The position numbers were made by a program, and so were the translations under genes. Below the pieces are notes generated by a model. It searched no databases. It had not been told where the DNA came from and saw only the letters and a program-made list of their open reading frames with translations. This document shows, piece after piece, positions 46,101 to 55,818 of a stretch of 64,000 nucleotides of DNA (position 1 is its first letter; every line of letters begins with the position of its first letter). Source of the DNA: Neoscytalidium dimidiatum (lineage: Eukaryota > Ascomycota > Dothideomycetes > Botryosphaeriales > Botryosphaeriaceae); contig CM074698.1 in NCBI GenBank assembly GCA_037367355.1, positions 1,178,001 to 1,242,000 on the forward strand, written 5' to 3'.

Positions 46101-49100
46101 TTTATATAGGCTATTGCTTTAAAGATAGTTTCGGGGGTATTTTTACTTAGAAACGAATTCTAGTAGTCCCGTTTAGCTTTACAAATAGAGGAGAAGTATT
46201 CGTTTCGGATTTTTAGGAAGTCTTGCTTATTTACGAGCTTTAGCGAGCGTCGTATAAGCCGGGTTTGTCGTTTAAGGTTTTCTCGAGCCTCCGTTAAGAT
46301 AGAATTCTACTAGGGTTTAGCTTTAGCTAGCGGGTTAGTTTTCGGAATAGCTTAGTTTACTACTTACCGTATAAGGTTAGTTAGGGATTCTCCTAGTTTT
46401 TCTAAGAGTAAGACTTCTTTCGAACGGTCTTTTAGAATCTCTAGGCTAAGATCTTTATTCTCTTCTTCTAGAATAGCTAGCTGGGGGCGTAGCTTTTCTA
46501 TAAGATTCGAGGCTTTTTCTTTAAAGATCTTAGAGAATTTTTCCTAGTTCGCCTTATCGTAATTAAATCTAATTTACTTAGATTTCTCCTAGTTTATTCG
46601 TTTATTTAATTAGATTTAAAATAAAATAGGGAAGTAGTCGGATCCGATAGATTCGAGTATTTACTAGTCCGTTATTTTATTCGTTAGTCCTCGGCTTAAG
46701 AGCGTTAGATCTATTACCGTAGGCCTAACTAGGTTCGGCCGGTAGAAGATATCTTCTCCTAGCGTATTTAGTAGGTCTAGGTTATTAGATTTAATCTAAT
46801 TAATTAGGGCGGAGACCCCGTTCGAGTAGGGGGACCTTAGGTCCTACTACGGATAGTAAATGTTAAAGTCCCCGGCTATAATACTAGGGAATTCTAGCTA
46901 TTAGTAGCCTAGAATACGTTCTAGCGTATAGGGGGAATTATCGTTTCCTTATTTCTTTTAGTTATATAAATTAAAGAGGTAGAATTAGCTATTTTCCTCT
47001 ATTATTTTTAGAACTATTAGGTTAGGGGATTTAGTTACCGCGGAGTTATAGTTAATATCTATTCCCGTTAGATAACGAGATATATATACTAACGTACGCG
47101 GTCTTTCCGTTAGAGAACAATCCGGTAGAATTTAAACGAACGCGGGGTGGTTAACCGACCGCCTTTCTCTAGGATTTTTGGGGTTTATTAGCTATAGTTC
47201 TTATATAAGAATTAGGCTAATTTTAAGTTCGATTGCTTTAGAAAGAAGGCTCTCCGTAGCTAGAGTGTTTCTATTTAAATTTGCTTAAAATACCCTTAGT
47301 TTATCTATAGATAAAGGGGGTTAGTTAATTCGAGTTAGGATAGTACTAGTACCGTGTACCTTTAGAGGCTTTACAGCCTATAAATTTATACTTATATTCT
47401 CCCGTAAGGTGGTCCTTTTTATAGATTTCGCAAATAGGTGTTCTCGTGCACTTAGCCGTTTCGTGTCCGTTTTTCAGGCAGTTACGGCACTGAATTCCCT
47501 TAGGAATTACCCGTACTTTCTCTACCTTATAGCTTATTCCGTATATAAAAAGGCGGCTATTAATAGCCTTTTTCTATTCCTTTTCGGTACGAAACGAGAC
47601 TATAACGGATCCCGCGGATTAGTTTTCTCTTTTCTCCTTAGAGGTGGCCTAGTAGGGCTTTCCGATAAGAGTAAGACCTACGTTAAAGGTCTCTATTTCC
47701 TCCTTAATAAAGGAGTCGATTAGGATATCCTTAGTCTCCCGCGTAGGAATTCCGTAGATAATAACCTTATACTAGGCCTCGACTAGTTTCGGGTTAGAAT
47801 TAGGAAGGACTTTCCTAATAATATCCTCTTTTTCTAAGAGGAATTGGCTAGTATAGCCTTCGGTACCCGTAATTAGGATATTTCCTTTAAACGAAAGGGA
47901 AGTTCCTTAGATAACGGGTTTATTTACGAACCCGGCTCCCGCGAACGCGAGGTTTAGCTTTTATCGGAGTCGGATTCTATTAAATTAGTCTCGTACGCCG
48001 TCATAGGAGACGGTAATTTGTCTGTCTTTAATAGACGTTGGTTTTACGAGCTTCGAAGTTGTTTTTTCCGTTGGTTTTTTATACGATACGGTTGTAAAAC
48101 CGTCGTTTAGAACGGGACCTGCCGCTACCGAGACGTAGAAGGTAGGTTTTTTTGCCGGGACTGGCTGGCTAGACTAGGGTTTTCCCGTAGAGGCTATAGA
48201 GGTAGCCCCGAGATTTCTCGTTTTATTCGAAAGCGTACGGGATACGTTTTTAAGTGCGCGGACTTCGGTTACGAGAATCGACTTAGTAAAGTCGATTTTC
48301 CCTTTTACCGTATATTCGCGGAAGACGGTAACGAGTTCGCTAAGGTTATTTACCTTAGACCGGTCTTTCTCGAGGTCGATCGCCTTAATAAGGCAATCGA
48401 ATGCGGCTTCGATATATTCCGCGGAGGTCTTTAGTTTCGAGCCCGGTATATACCGGATTCTTTTCTCGGGTCGGTATTCGAACGGGTTAGTACCCGTAGT
48501 TATCGGCGAGAAGGAAAGTCTTTTTCCGAGCGTCGGCGTAGGCTCTACCGTTACCGTTACCTTCGGCCTTCTTAGTAGCGGTATTACTTCGTCGTTTTCT
48601 ATCTCGGTATCTTCGATACTACTAGAACCCGTAGTATTCGAAGATACGATAACTACCGGCGTAGTCGATAGTCGAATTAGAGTCGAGGGGCGTAGAGGGT
48701 CCGGGGAATCTAGAGGGTCCGGGGGCGGATATCCTTAGTTTTCTATACTCTTTCTAGAAAGGAAATAGTAGAAAATAGAAAATTAGACTAGAAAGAAATC
48801 GCCGGCTTTAGTTTCGTCTAAACTAAGCCGTAAACAAACGAATTCTAGGCGAGCGCGGGGAATTTTCTTCGTTACTTTCTCCCGAGAAGTAACGAAGCGT
48901 TTTCGGCAGTTATTCGGTTAAGCTTTTCGCTTATTTTTAGTTATTCTTAGTTCGCGTAGGTAGCGAGGTGGTAAAAACTCTACGTATACGGGCCGCGGAA
49001 AAGGAGCGGAATAGAGAAGAGGGGAAAGCGCTTCTTCGCCTTAGATTTAGGTGCGTAAACGCGCTCTAAATCTAGTATAACTTAGTATGGAGGTACGCGT

Positions 49101-49331
49101 AGATGTCTTCTAGCCGTAGCTTAGATTTCGTACGTTTTAGAGTCGTTTTAGGGTCTTAGTAGAGGTGCGGAGATCGAGAAAGGCAATTCGACCTAACGAG
49201 GTCTCTTTTCCACGCGATAGCGCAATAGCGCGTATAGCTACGAAGCTAAGATTCGAGAATCTAGCTAAGGGAATCGAGAGCTTTCGATAGATACCGGTCT
49301 TAGCGCTTTTTCTCGGGGTCGAATTCGAAGG
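43185..49331 (-). mobile_element. LINE copy D, near full length, inverted
   Basis: A minus-strand copy: its AATA-type tail is at 43185-43210 and its 5' end (CCTTCGAATTCG on the minus strand) is at 49331. The reverse-transcriptase YVDD codons fall at 45207-45220 on the complement. RNase H motifs lie near 44100-44370, the endonuclease near 46860-46880 and the CCHC region near 47410-47500. Length is about 6.15 kb, as in copy A. All frames are interrupted by TAG/TAA derived from CAG/CAA. It retains a few CpA/TpG steps in ORF1 (47430-47510, 48040-48250), so it may be slightly younger or less damaged than copy A. Confidence 0.87.
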
Positions 49332-49346
49332 TAGGGTGTCGAGGGT

Positions 49347-49621
49347 AAAAAAACTAACTTTAGTCTCTCCTTAAAAAGAAGTTATTCTCCCTTATTTTTC
49401 TTTTATCTTCTATCTCTTCTTATCTCTCTATTTACTTTCCTATTTCTTCCTAAAAAGTACCGGCTTAGCCCCTACTATTTCTAGACTCCTTCTCGAAGAA
49501 AACCCGAATTAAAACCCGGTCGAAATACTGGACTAGATACGTTAGTAGACTAGCCGTCTTTTATAAGCTTAGCTTATATAAGGACGTTAAACGAATAAAT
49601 AAATAAATAAATAAATAAATT
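49347..49621 (+). mobile_element. LINE copy E, 3' UTR fragment
   Basis: A plus-strand fragment begins AAAAAACTAACTTTAGTC, covers only the 3' UTR, and ends in GGACGTTAAACG with an AATA-repeat tail (about 49590-49621). It matches the last 270 bp of copy A. It lies against the 5' end of copy D with about 15 bp between them. Confidence 0.82.
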
Positions 49622-49785
49622 CTTAAGCTAGTTCCTCTTTAATAATAAAGAATTATAGTAGAATCTTATTCTATATTAGGTAGTTAATCTAAATATTCCT
49701 TAGTATAGTTACTATTTACGGTGTTTCTATAAATCTTAATATTACGCTAATAAATAAAAGTTTATCTTTTAATATACTAAAAATT
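49622..49785. other. AT-rich sequence between LINE copies
   Basis: About 165 bp of AT-rich DNA not found elsewhere in the island; with 54484-54717 it is the pre-insertion target of copy F. No coding sequence is seen. Confidence 0.5.
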
Positions 49786-49799
49786 ACTAGAAACCTTTA
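49786..49799. repeat. Target-site duplication, left of LINE copy F
   Basis: ACTAGAAACCTTTA occurs here and exactly again at 54470-54483, on the two sides of copy F. A 14 bp direct repeat is the expected mark of target-primed LINE insertion. Confidence 0.75.
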
Positions 49800-52700
49800 T
49801 TTATTTATTTATTTATTCGTTTAACGTTCTTATATAAGCTAAGCTTATAAAAGATGGCTAGTCTACTAATATATCTAGTCCGGTATTTCGACCGGGGTTT
49901 TTATTCGGGTTTTCTTTGGGAAGGAGTCTAGAAATAGTAGGAACTTTACAAGAAAAAAAGAAAGTAAGTAGAGAGATAAGAAGAGGTAGAAGATAAAAGA
50001 AAAAATAAAATAAGAGAGAATAACTTCTTTTAAAAGGAGAGGCTAAAGTTAGTTTTTTCGAAAGTACGTATTTAGGCTTCCGTCGAAGTAAGTTCTAATA
50101 GCTACTTTCGGGTAGCTATTTTAGTTGTCGATAGAAAGCTTAGAAGAGCCTTCCGTCCTTCTTCGGTATTAAAAACGAGGTCTAGGGAGGGGTTTTTCGT
50201 TTCTAGACTAGTATATATATCTTCTCTTTTAAGTCGATACTTTTTATAGTCTAGAATTAGGTGCCGAGGGGTTTATTTAGCCGTATTATTATACGGGTAA
50301 CTATTAGAGGGGTTTAATCCGAAGCGGTTTAGATAGAACTTAAAGTATCCGTGTCCTATTTTAAGCTAGTAAAACGCGGAGCTAGTTTCTCTCTCCGTAG
50401 AGAGGTCTATTAACTTTCGTTTTATCTTCTAGTTAAACCGCCTTAGATAAGACTCTTTAGAGGCTATTTCCGCTTACTTATTCGCTGTTTTTTACTACAA
50501 ATTAATAAAATCTACTTACGTTAGTATTCGAAAGAATACGTAGCTAGTCGATTCGTTATTCGGGTTTATTTTATAGGCGTATTAAACCGCCTTAGATAAG
50601 ACTCTTTAGAGGCTATTTCCGCTTACTTATTCGCTGTTTTTTACTACAAATTAATAAAATCTACTTACGTTAGTATTCGAAAGAATACGTAGCTAGTCGA
50701 TTCGTTATTCGGGTTTATTTTATAGGCGTATTTAGCAAGGGAATCTACTTCTTCGTTGCCGCGTATATTAAAATAGCCGGGGACCTATTCTAATTAAACT
50801 GAATTCCCTTTTAGGATAAGCGTTTTAGCTGCGTTTAAAGCTCGTATTTACGCTAGTTATTCTAAATTTCCGGATAGTATTTTTAGACGGTAGAGCGCGG
50901 CCTAGTTATCCGCGTAGACTCTAATATCTTTATCGGTATATCCGTTTTTAACTACGAGTTCGAGGGCTCTCGTAAGAGCCTCTAGTTCGCCGTTATAAAC
51001 TAGGTTATTATCCCCGATATTTCCTACTATAATAGTAGTTTCGTCTTTAAGGGTAGGGTCGTTTCTATCTATAAAAACTGCTAGTCTAATTCCGGTTTTA
51101 TTCGGAATCGAACTCGCGTCCGTATAGATAGATATTAGGTTATCCGGGGGGTTTTCGAGTTCGTTTAGGTGTTTCTTAGCTTATTCTTCTTTCGAGAGTT
51201 TAGAGACTTTAACCGAGTAGGGGGTAGATAGCCCCTAAGGTAGAAAGTAGAAAGGATTAACCGTTTCGAGGTTATACGGCTTATCTTTTAGAAAGTCTCT
51301 AATTTTTCGAACGAGCTTACTTTCGTATTCGTTCTCTCTTTCTAGAAGGCTTCGAATTGGGTGTTTTCGGTCTAATTTAAGACTTCGTAGGGCGTAGGAT
51401 CGGAGGTTATTTTCTAAGCGAATTTCCGAGGGTAGGATCGCGGCTTCTATTTCGAGGGGAGTAATTAGAGCGGTTTTAAAAACGCCTAGTATTTTCCGTA
51501 GAGCTAGATTCTAGAGTATCGTAGCTTTTTATTTAAAATTCGCTTAGTTATTCTAGTATAAGATAGAGCCGTAATCGGAGACGAAGATAACGTAGGCTAA
51601 GTATAACTACCGTACCGCGTTAGGTTTTAGTCCGTTTTCGATATTAGCTAGTCTATTTATCCTTAAGAGGCTCGAACGAGCTTAGCTTATTCTAATATCG
51701 ACGTGTTCCTTAAAATTAAGGAGTGGGTCTAAGAAAACTTCTAGATATTGGACTAGATTCTTAGGCTTTATAACTAAACCCGTAGATAGTTTTAAAGTAG
51801 AATCTCTTACCATTTTTTCTTTAGAAAAGTATATTAATTTGGTTTTTTCGAGGTCGAATTATATAGTATTTTCCGCGTCTAGTTTATAGAGTCTTTCCGC
51901 TTCTCTTTCTAGTATCTTAATATTCTTTTTCTAGCTATTCGAGCTTACTATTAAAGAGATATCGTCGACGTAAGATAAGTAGGTAACGGAGTTCGTCTAG
52001 AATAGGTCTCGAATATATATTAGAAATAATATCGGCGAAATAGAGCTACCTTACGGTATACCCGTTTCTACGTTACTAAATTCTTCTATATTTCCGTCGA
52101 AACTAAGGCGTAGTTATCGGGAATTTAAGAAAGTTCTAATTTACGCGAGTAGATTAGTCGGAAGCTTTAACTTTCTTAAAATTCCTAGGAGTTATTCTTG
52201 CGCGACGTAGTCGTAAGCGCCGCGTACGTCTAGAAATAGCGTAGATATTTTTAGCTTTACCTTTTAGTTTTCCTCTACTAAATTCGTTAGAATAAAGCAG
52301 GCGTCTATAGCGGATTTTTTAAGTCTTCCCCCTATTTATATAGGGTGGATTAGGTTTGTCGTTTCCGCTAGAAAACCGAGGCGTTTAGCTATTACTCGTT
52401 CGAGTACTTTTCCTAGGCAATTTAATAAAGAAATAACCCTATAAGTCTTAGAATTTACCGTATATCTTTAGAGGCTTTACAGCCTATAAATTTATACTTA
52501 TACTCTCCCGTAAGGTATTTCTTTTTATAGATTTCGTATATAGGTGTCCTCGTATACTTAGCCGTTTCGTATTCGTTTTTAAGGTAGTTACAGCACTAAA
52601 TCCCCTTAGAAATAGTCCGTACTTTCTCTACCTTATAGCTTATTCTATATATAAAAAGGCGGCTATTAATAGCCTTTTTCTATTTCTTTTCGGTGCGAAA

Positions 52701-54436
52701 CGAGACTATAACGGATCCCGCGGATTAGTTTTCTCTTTTCTTCTTAGAGGTGGCCTAGTAGGGCTTTCCGATAGGAGAAAGACCTACGTTAAAGATCTTT
52801 ATTTCTTCCTTAATAAAGGAATCGATTAGAATATCCTTAGTCTTCCGCGTAGGGATTCCGTAGATAATAACCTTATACTAGGCCTCGACTAGTTTCGGGT
52901 TAGAATTAGGAAGGACTTTCCTAATAATATCCTCTTTTTCTAAGAGGAATTAGCTAGTATAGCCTTCGGTGCCCGTAATTAGAATATTTCCCTTAAACGA
53001 AAGAGAAGTTCTTTAGATAACGGGTTTATTTACGAAACCGGCTTCCGCGAACGCGAGGTTTAGCTTTTATCGAAGTCGGATTCCGTTAAATTAGTCTCGT
53101 ACGCCGTCGTAGAAGACGGTAATTTATCTATCTTTAATAGACGTTAGTTTTACGAGCTTCGTAGTTGTTTTTTTAGTTGGTTTTTTATACGATACGGTTA
53201 TAAAACCGTCGTTTAGAACTAAACCTACCGCTACTAAGGCGTAAGAGGTAGGTTTTTTAGCTAGGACTGGCTGGCTCGGCTAGGATTTTCCCGTAGGAGC
53301 TACGGAGGTAGCTCCGAGATTCCTCGTTTTATTTGAGAGCGTACGGGATACGTTTTCGAGGGCGCGGACTTCGATTACGAGAATCGACTTAGTAAAGTCG
53401 ATTTTCTCTTTTACCGTATATTCGCGGAAGATAGTAAGAAGTTCGCTAAGGTTATTTACCTTAGACTAGTCGTCTTTAAGGTCGACCGCCTTAATAAGGC
53501 AATCGAACGCGGCTTCGATATATTTCGCGGAGGTCTTTAGTTTCGATCCCGGTATATATTAGGTTCTTTTCTCGGGGCGGAATTTAAACGGGTTAGTGCC
53601 CGTAGTTATCGATAAGAAGGAAAGTCTTTTTTCTAGCGTTAGCGTAGGCTCTACCGTTACTATTACCTTCGGCCTTCTCGATAGCGGTATTACTTCGTCG
53701 TTTTCTATCTTAATATCTTCGATACTACTAGAACCTATAGTATTTAAAGATTCGATAACTACCGGCGTAGTCGATAGTCGAATTAGAGTCGAGGGGCGTA
53801 GAAGGTCCGGGGAATCCGGAGGGTCTAGGGGCGGATATCCTTAGTTTTCTATACTCTTTCTAGAAAGGAAATAGTAGAAAATAGAAAATTAAACTAGAAA
53901 GAAATCGCCGGCTTTAGTTTCGTCTAAACTAAGCCGTAAATAAACGAATTCTAGGCGAGCGCGGGGAATTTTCTTCGTTACTTTCTTCCGAGAAGTAACG
54001 AAGCGTTTTCGGGGCTATTCGGTTAAGCTTTTCGCTTATTTTCGGTTATTCTTAGTTCGTATAGGTAGCGAGGTAGTAAAAACTCTACGTATACGGGCCG
54101 CGGAAAAGGGGCGGGATAGAGAAGAGGGGAAAGCGCTTCTTCGCCTTAGATTTAGGTACGTAAACGCACTCTAAATCTAGTATAACTTAGTATAGAGGTG
54201 CGTGTAGGTATCTTCTAGCCGTAGCTTAGATTTCGTGCGTTTTAGAGTCGTTTTAGGGTCTTAGTAGGGGTATAGAGGTCGAGAGAGACGATTCGGCCTA
54301 ATAAGGCCTCTTTTCTATACAATAGCGTAATAGCGCGTATAGCTACGAAGCTAAGATTCGAGAATCTAGCTAAGGAAATCGAGAGCTTTCGATAGATACC
54401 GGTCTTAGCGTTTTTTCTCGGGGTCGAATTCGAAGG
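49800..54436 (-). mobile_element. LINE copy F, internally deleted and duplicated
   Basis: A minus-strand copy with AATA-type tail at its left and element 5' end (complement of CGAATTCGAAGG) at 54436. Against copy D it lacks about 1.65 kb (endonuclease and 5' part of the reverse transcriptase); the junction lies at about 52456-52460 and shows only a few bases of microhomology. The YVDD region remains (about 51958-51971), as do RNase H and most of ORF1. A 149 bp segment of the RNase H/3' region is tandemly duplicated (50433-50730). The copy has a 14 bp target-site duplication, with 33 bp of extra sequence between its 5' end and the right-hand duplicate. Confidence 0.85.
50433..50730 (-). repeat. 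149 bp tandem duplication inside LINE copy F
   Basis: Bases 50433-50581 (starting TTAAACCGCCTTAGATAAG) are repeated at 50582-50730 with identical sequence as far as I can see by eye. The identity suggests the duplication is later than most of the RIP damage. Confidence 0.85.
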
Positions 54437-54469
54437 TTGTAAAAATAATATAGGGGTTATATATATATA

Positions 54470-54483
54470 ACTAGAAACCTTTA
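54470..54483. repeat. Target-site duplication, right of LINE copy F
   Basis: Exact partner (ACTAGAAACCTTTA) of the repeat at 49786-49799. Confidence 0.75.
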
Positions 54484-54717
54484 CTAGCTTATCTATACTA
54501 GTAAAAGAGAAATAGCTAAAGTTAGCTCTAATCTTATAGTATTTACTATATAAGCCGAATAGTAAAAAGCTATTTAAAATAGACTCTTCTTACTTAGTAG
54601 AAGCCTAAAAGCTAAAAAACTCTACTTAATATCTTCTACTATTTAATACTAATATAAATACTATAAAACTATAGAATAGCCTTATAGTTATACGGTACTA
54701 AAATACTAATTCGACTT
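54484..54717. other. AT-rich sequence between LINE copies F and G
   Basis: Single-copy AT-rich DNA, stop-dense in all frames, probably also RIP-altered. No feature recognised. Confidence 0.5.
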
Positions 54718-54728
54718 CCTAGATTATT
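54718..54728. repeat. Target-site duplication, left of LINE copy G
   Basis: CCTAGATTATT here and again at 55520-55530 brackets copy G. The last bases merge with the AATA-type tail, so the exact edge is uncertain by a few bases. Confidence 0.65.
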
Positions 54729-55519
54729 TATTTATTTATTTATTCGTTTAACGTCCTTATATAAGCTAAGCTTATAAAAGACGGCTAGTCTACTAACGTA
54801 TCTAGTCCGGTATTTCGACCGGAGGTTTATTCGGGTTTTCTTTAGGAAGGAGTCTAGAAATAGTAGGGGCTAAGCCGGTACTTTTTTAGAAAGAAATAAG
54901 AAAGTAAGTAAGAGAGTAGAAGAAGTAGAAAATAACGCTAAGAAAATTAGGAGAGGACGATTCTTTATAGAGAGAGACTAAAGTTAGTTTTTCGAAAGTA
55001 CGTATTTAGGCTTCCGTCGAAGTAAGTTCTAATAGCTACTTTCGGGTAGCTATTTTAGTTATCGATAGAAAGCTTAGAAGAGCTTTCCGTCCTTCTTCGA
55101 TATTAAAAACGAGGTCTAAGGAGGGATTTTTCGTTTCTAGACTAGTATATATATCTTCTCTTTCGAGTCGATACTTTTTATAGTCTAGAATTAGATACCG
55201 AGGGGTTTATTTAGCCGTATTATTATACGGGTAGCGATTAGAGGGGTTTAGTCTAAAGCGATTTAAATAGAACTTAAAGTAGCCGTATTCTATTTTAAGC
55301 TAGTAAAATGCGGAGCTAGTTTCTCTCTCCGTAGAGAGATCTATTAACTTTTGTTTTATTTTCTAGTTAAACCGCCTTAGATAAGACTCTTTAGAGGCTA
55401 TTTCCGTTTACTTATTCGCTGTTTTTTACTACGAATTAATAAAATCTACTTACGTTAGCATTCGAAAGAATACGTAGCTAGTCGATTCGTTATTTAGGTT
55501 TATTTTATAGGCGTATTTC
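54729..55519 (-). mobile_element. LINE copy G, 5'-truncated
   Basis: A 0.8 kb minus-strand copy holding the tail, 3' UTR and the C-terminal part of the RNase H region, ending at TTATAGGCGTATTT. The 5' truncation with an 11 bp target-site duplication is typical of an incomplete target-primed insertion, unlike the 3'-truncated copy B. Confidence 0.85.
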
Positions 55520-55530
55520 CCTAGATTATT
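55520..55530. repeat. Target-site duplication, right of LINE copy G
   Basis: Partner (CCTAGATTATT) of the repeat at 54718-54728. Confidence 0.65.
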
Positions 55531-55818
55531 AAAAGCGTACGAATATTATTATACGCTATAGAAAGGATTTAAAAATAATATTTTTATATCTTATTAATTT
55601 CTTCTATCCCCTTTTCTTTTTTACTTTACTTCTAATATTAGTTAATAGCCTAGATTCTTACTATCTTAAGAAAATAAAATTACTATCTACTAGTAGAATT
55701 AACCCCCCCCCTCCCCCCCTATTATTATACTAGATAAGTTATCTTTAGATAGCCGTTTATTTATAAGCTTAGCTTCTATATAGATGAAAAAGAATAAATC
55801 AAATCAAATCAAATTAAG
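55531..55818. other. Right edge of the AT-rich island
   Basis: AT-rich DNA with a C-run (about 55704-55719) and AAATC units (about 55795-55814). Composition returns to normal at 55819, exactly where transporter-coding sequence starts without its N-terminus. Confidence 0.55.

Noticed and set aside
47409..47723. 104-codon antisense frame in LINE copy D as a gene
   Set aside because: It is the complement of the CCHC knuckle region and is shared with copy A; it has no independent signature.
55796..55814. AAATC repeat as a telomere-like or insertion-site signal
   Set aside because: Only about three to four units and no similarity to fungal telomere repeats (TTAGGG type).
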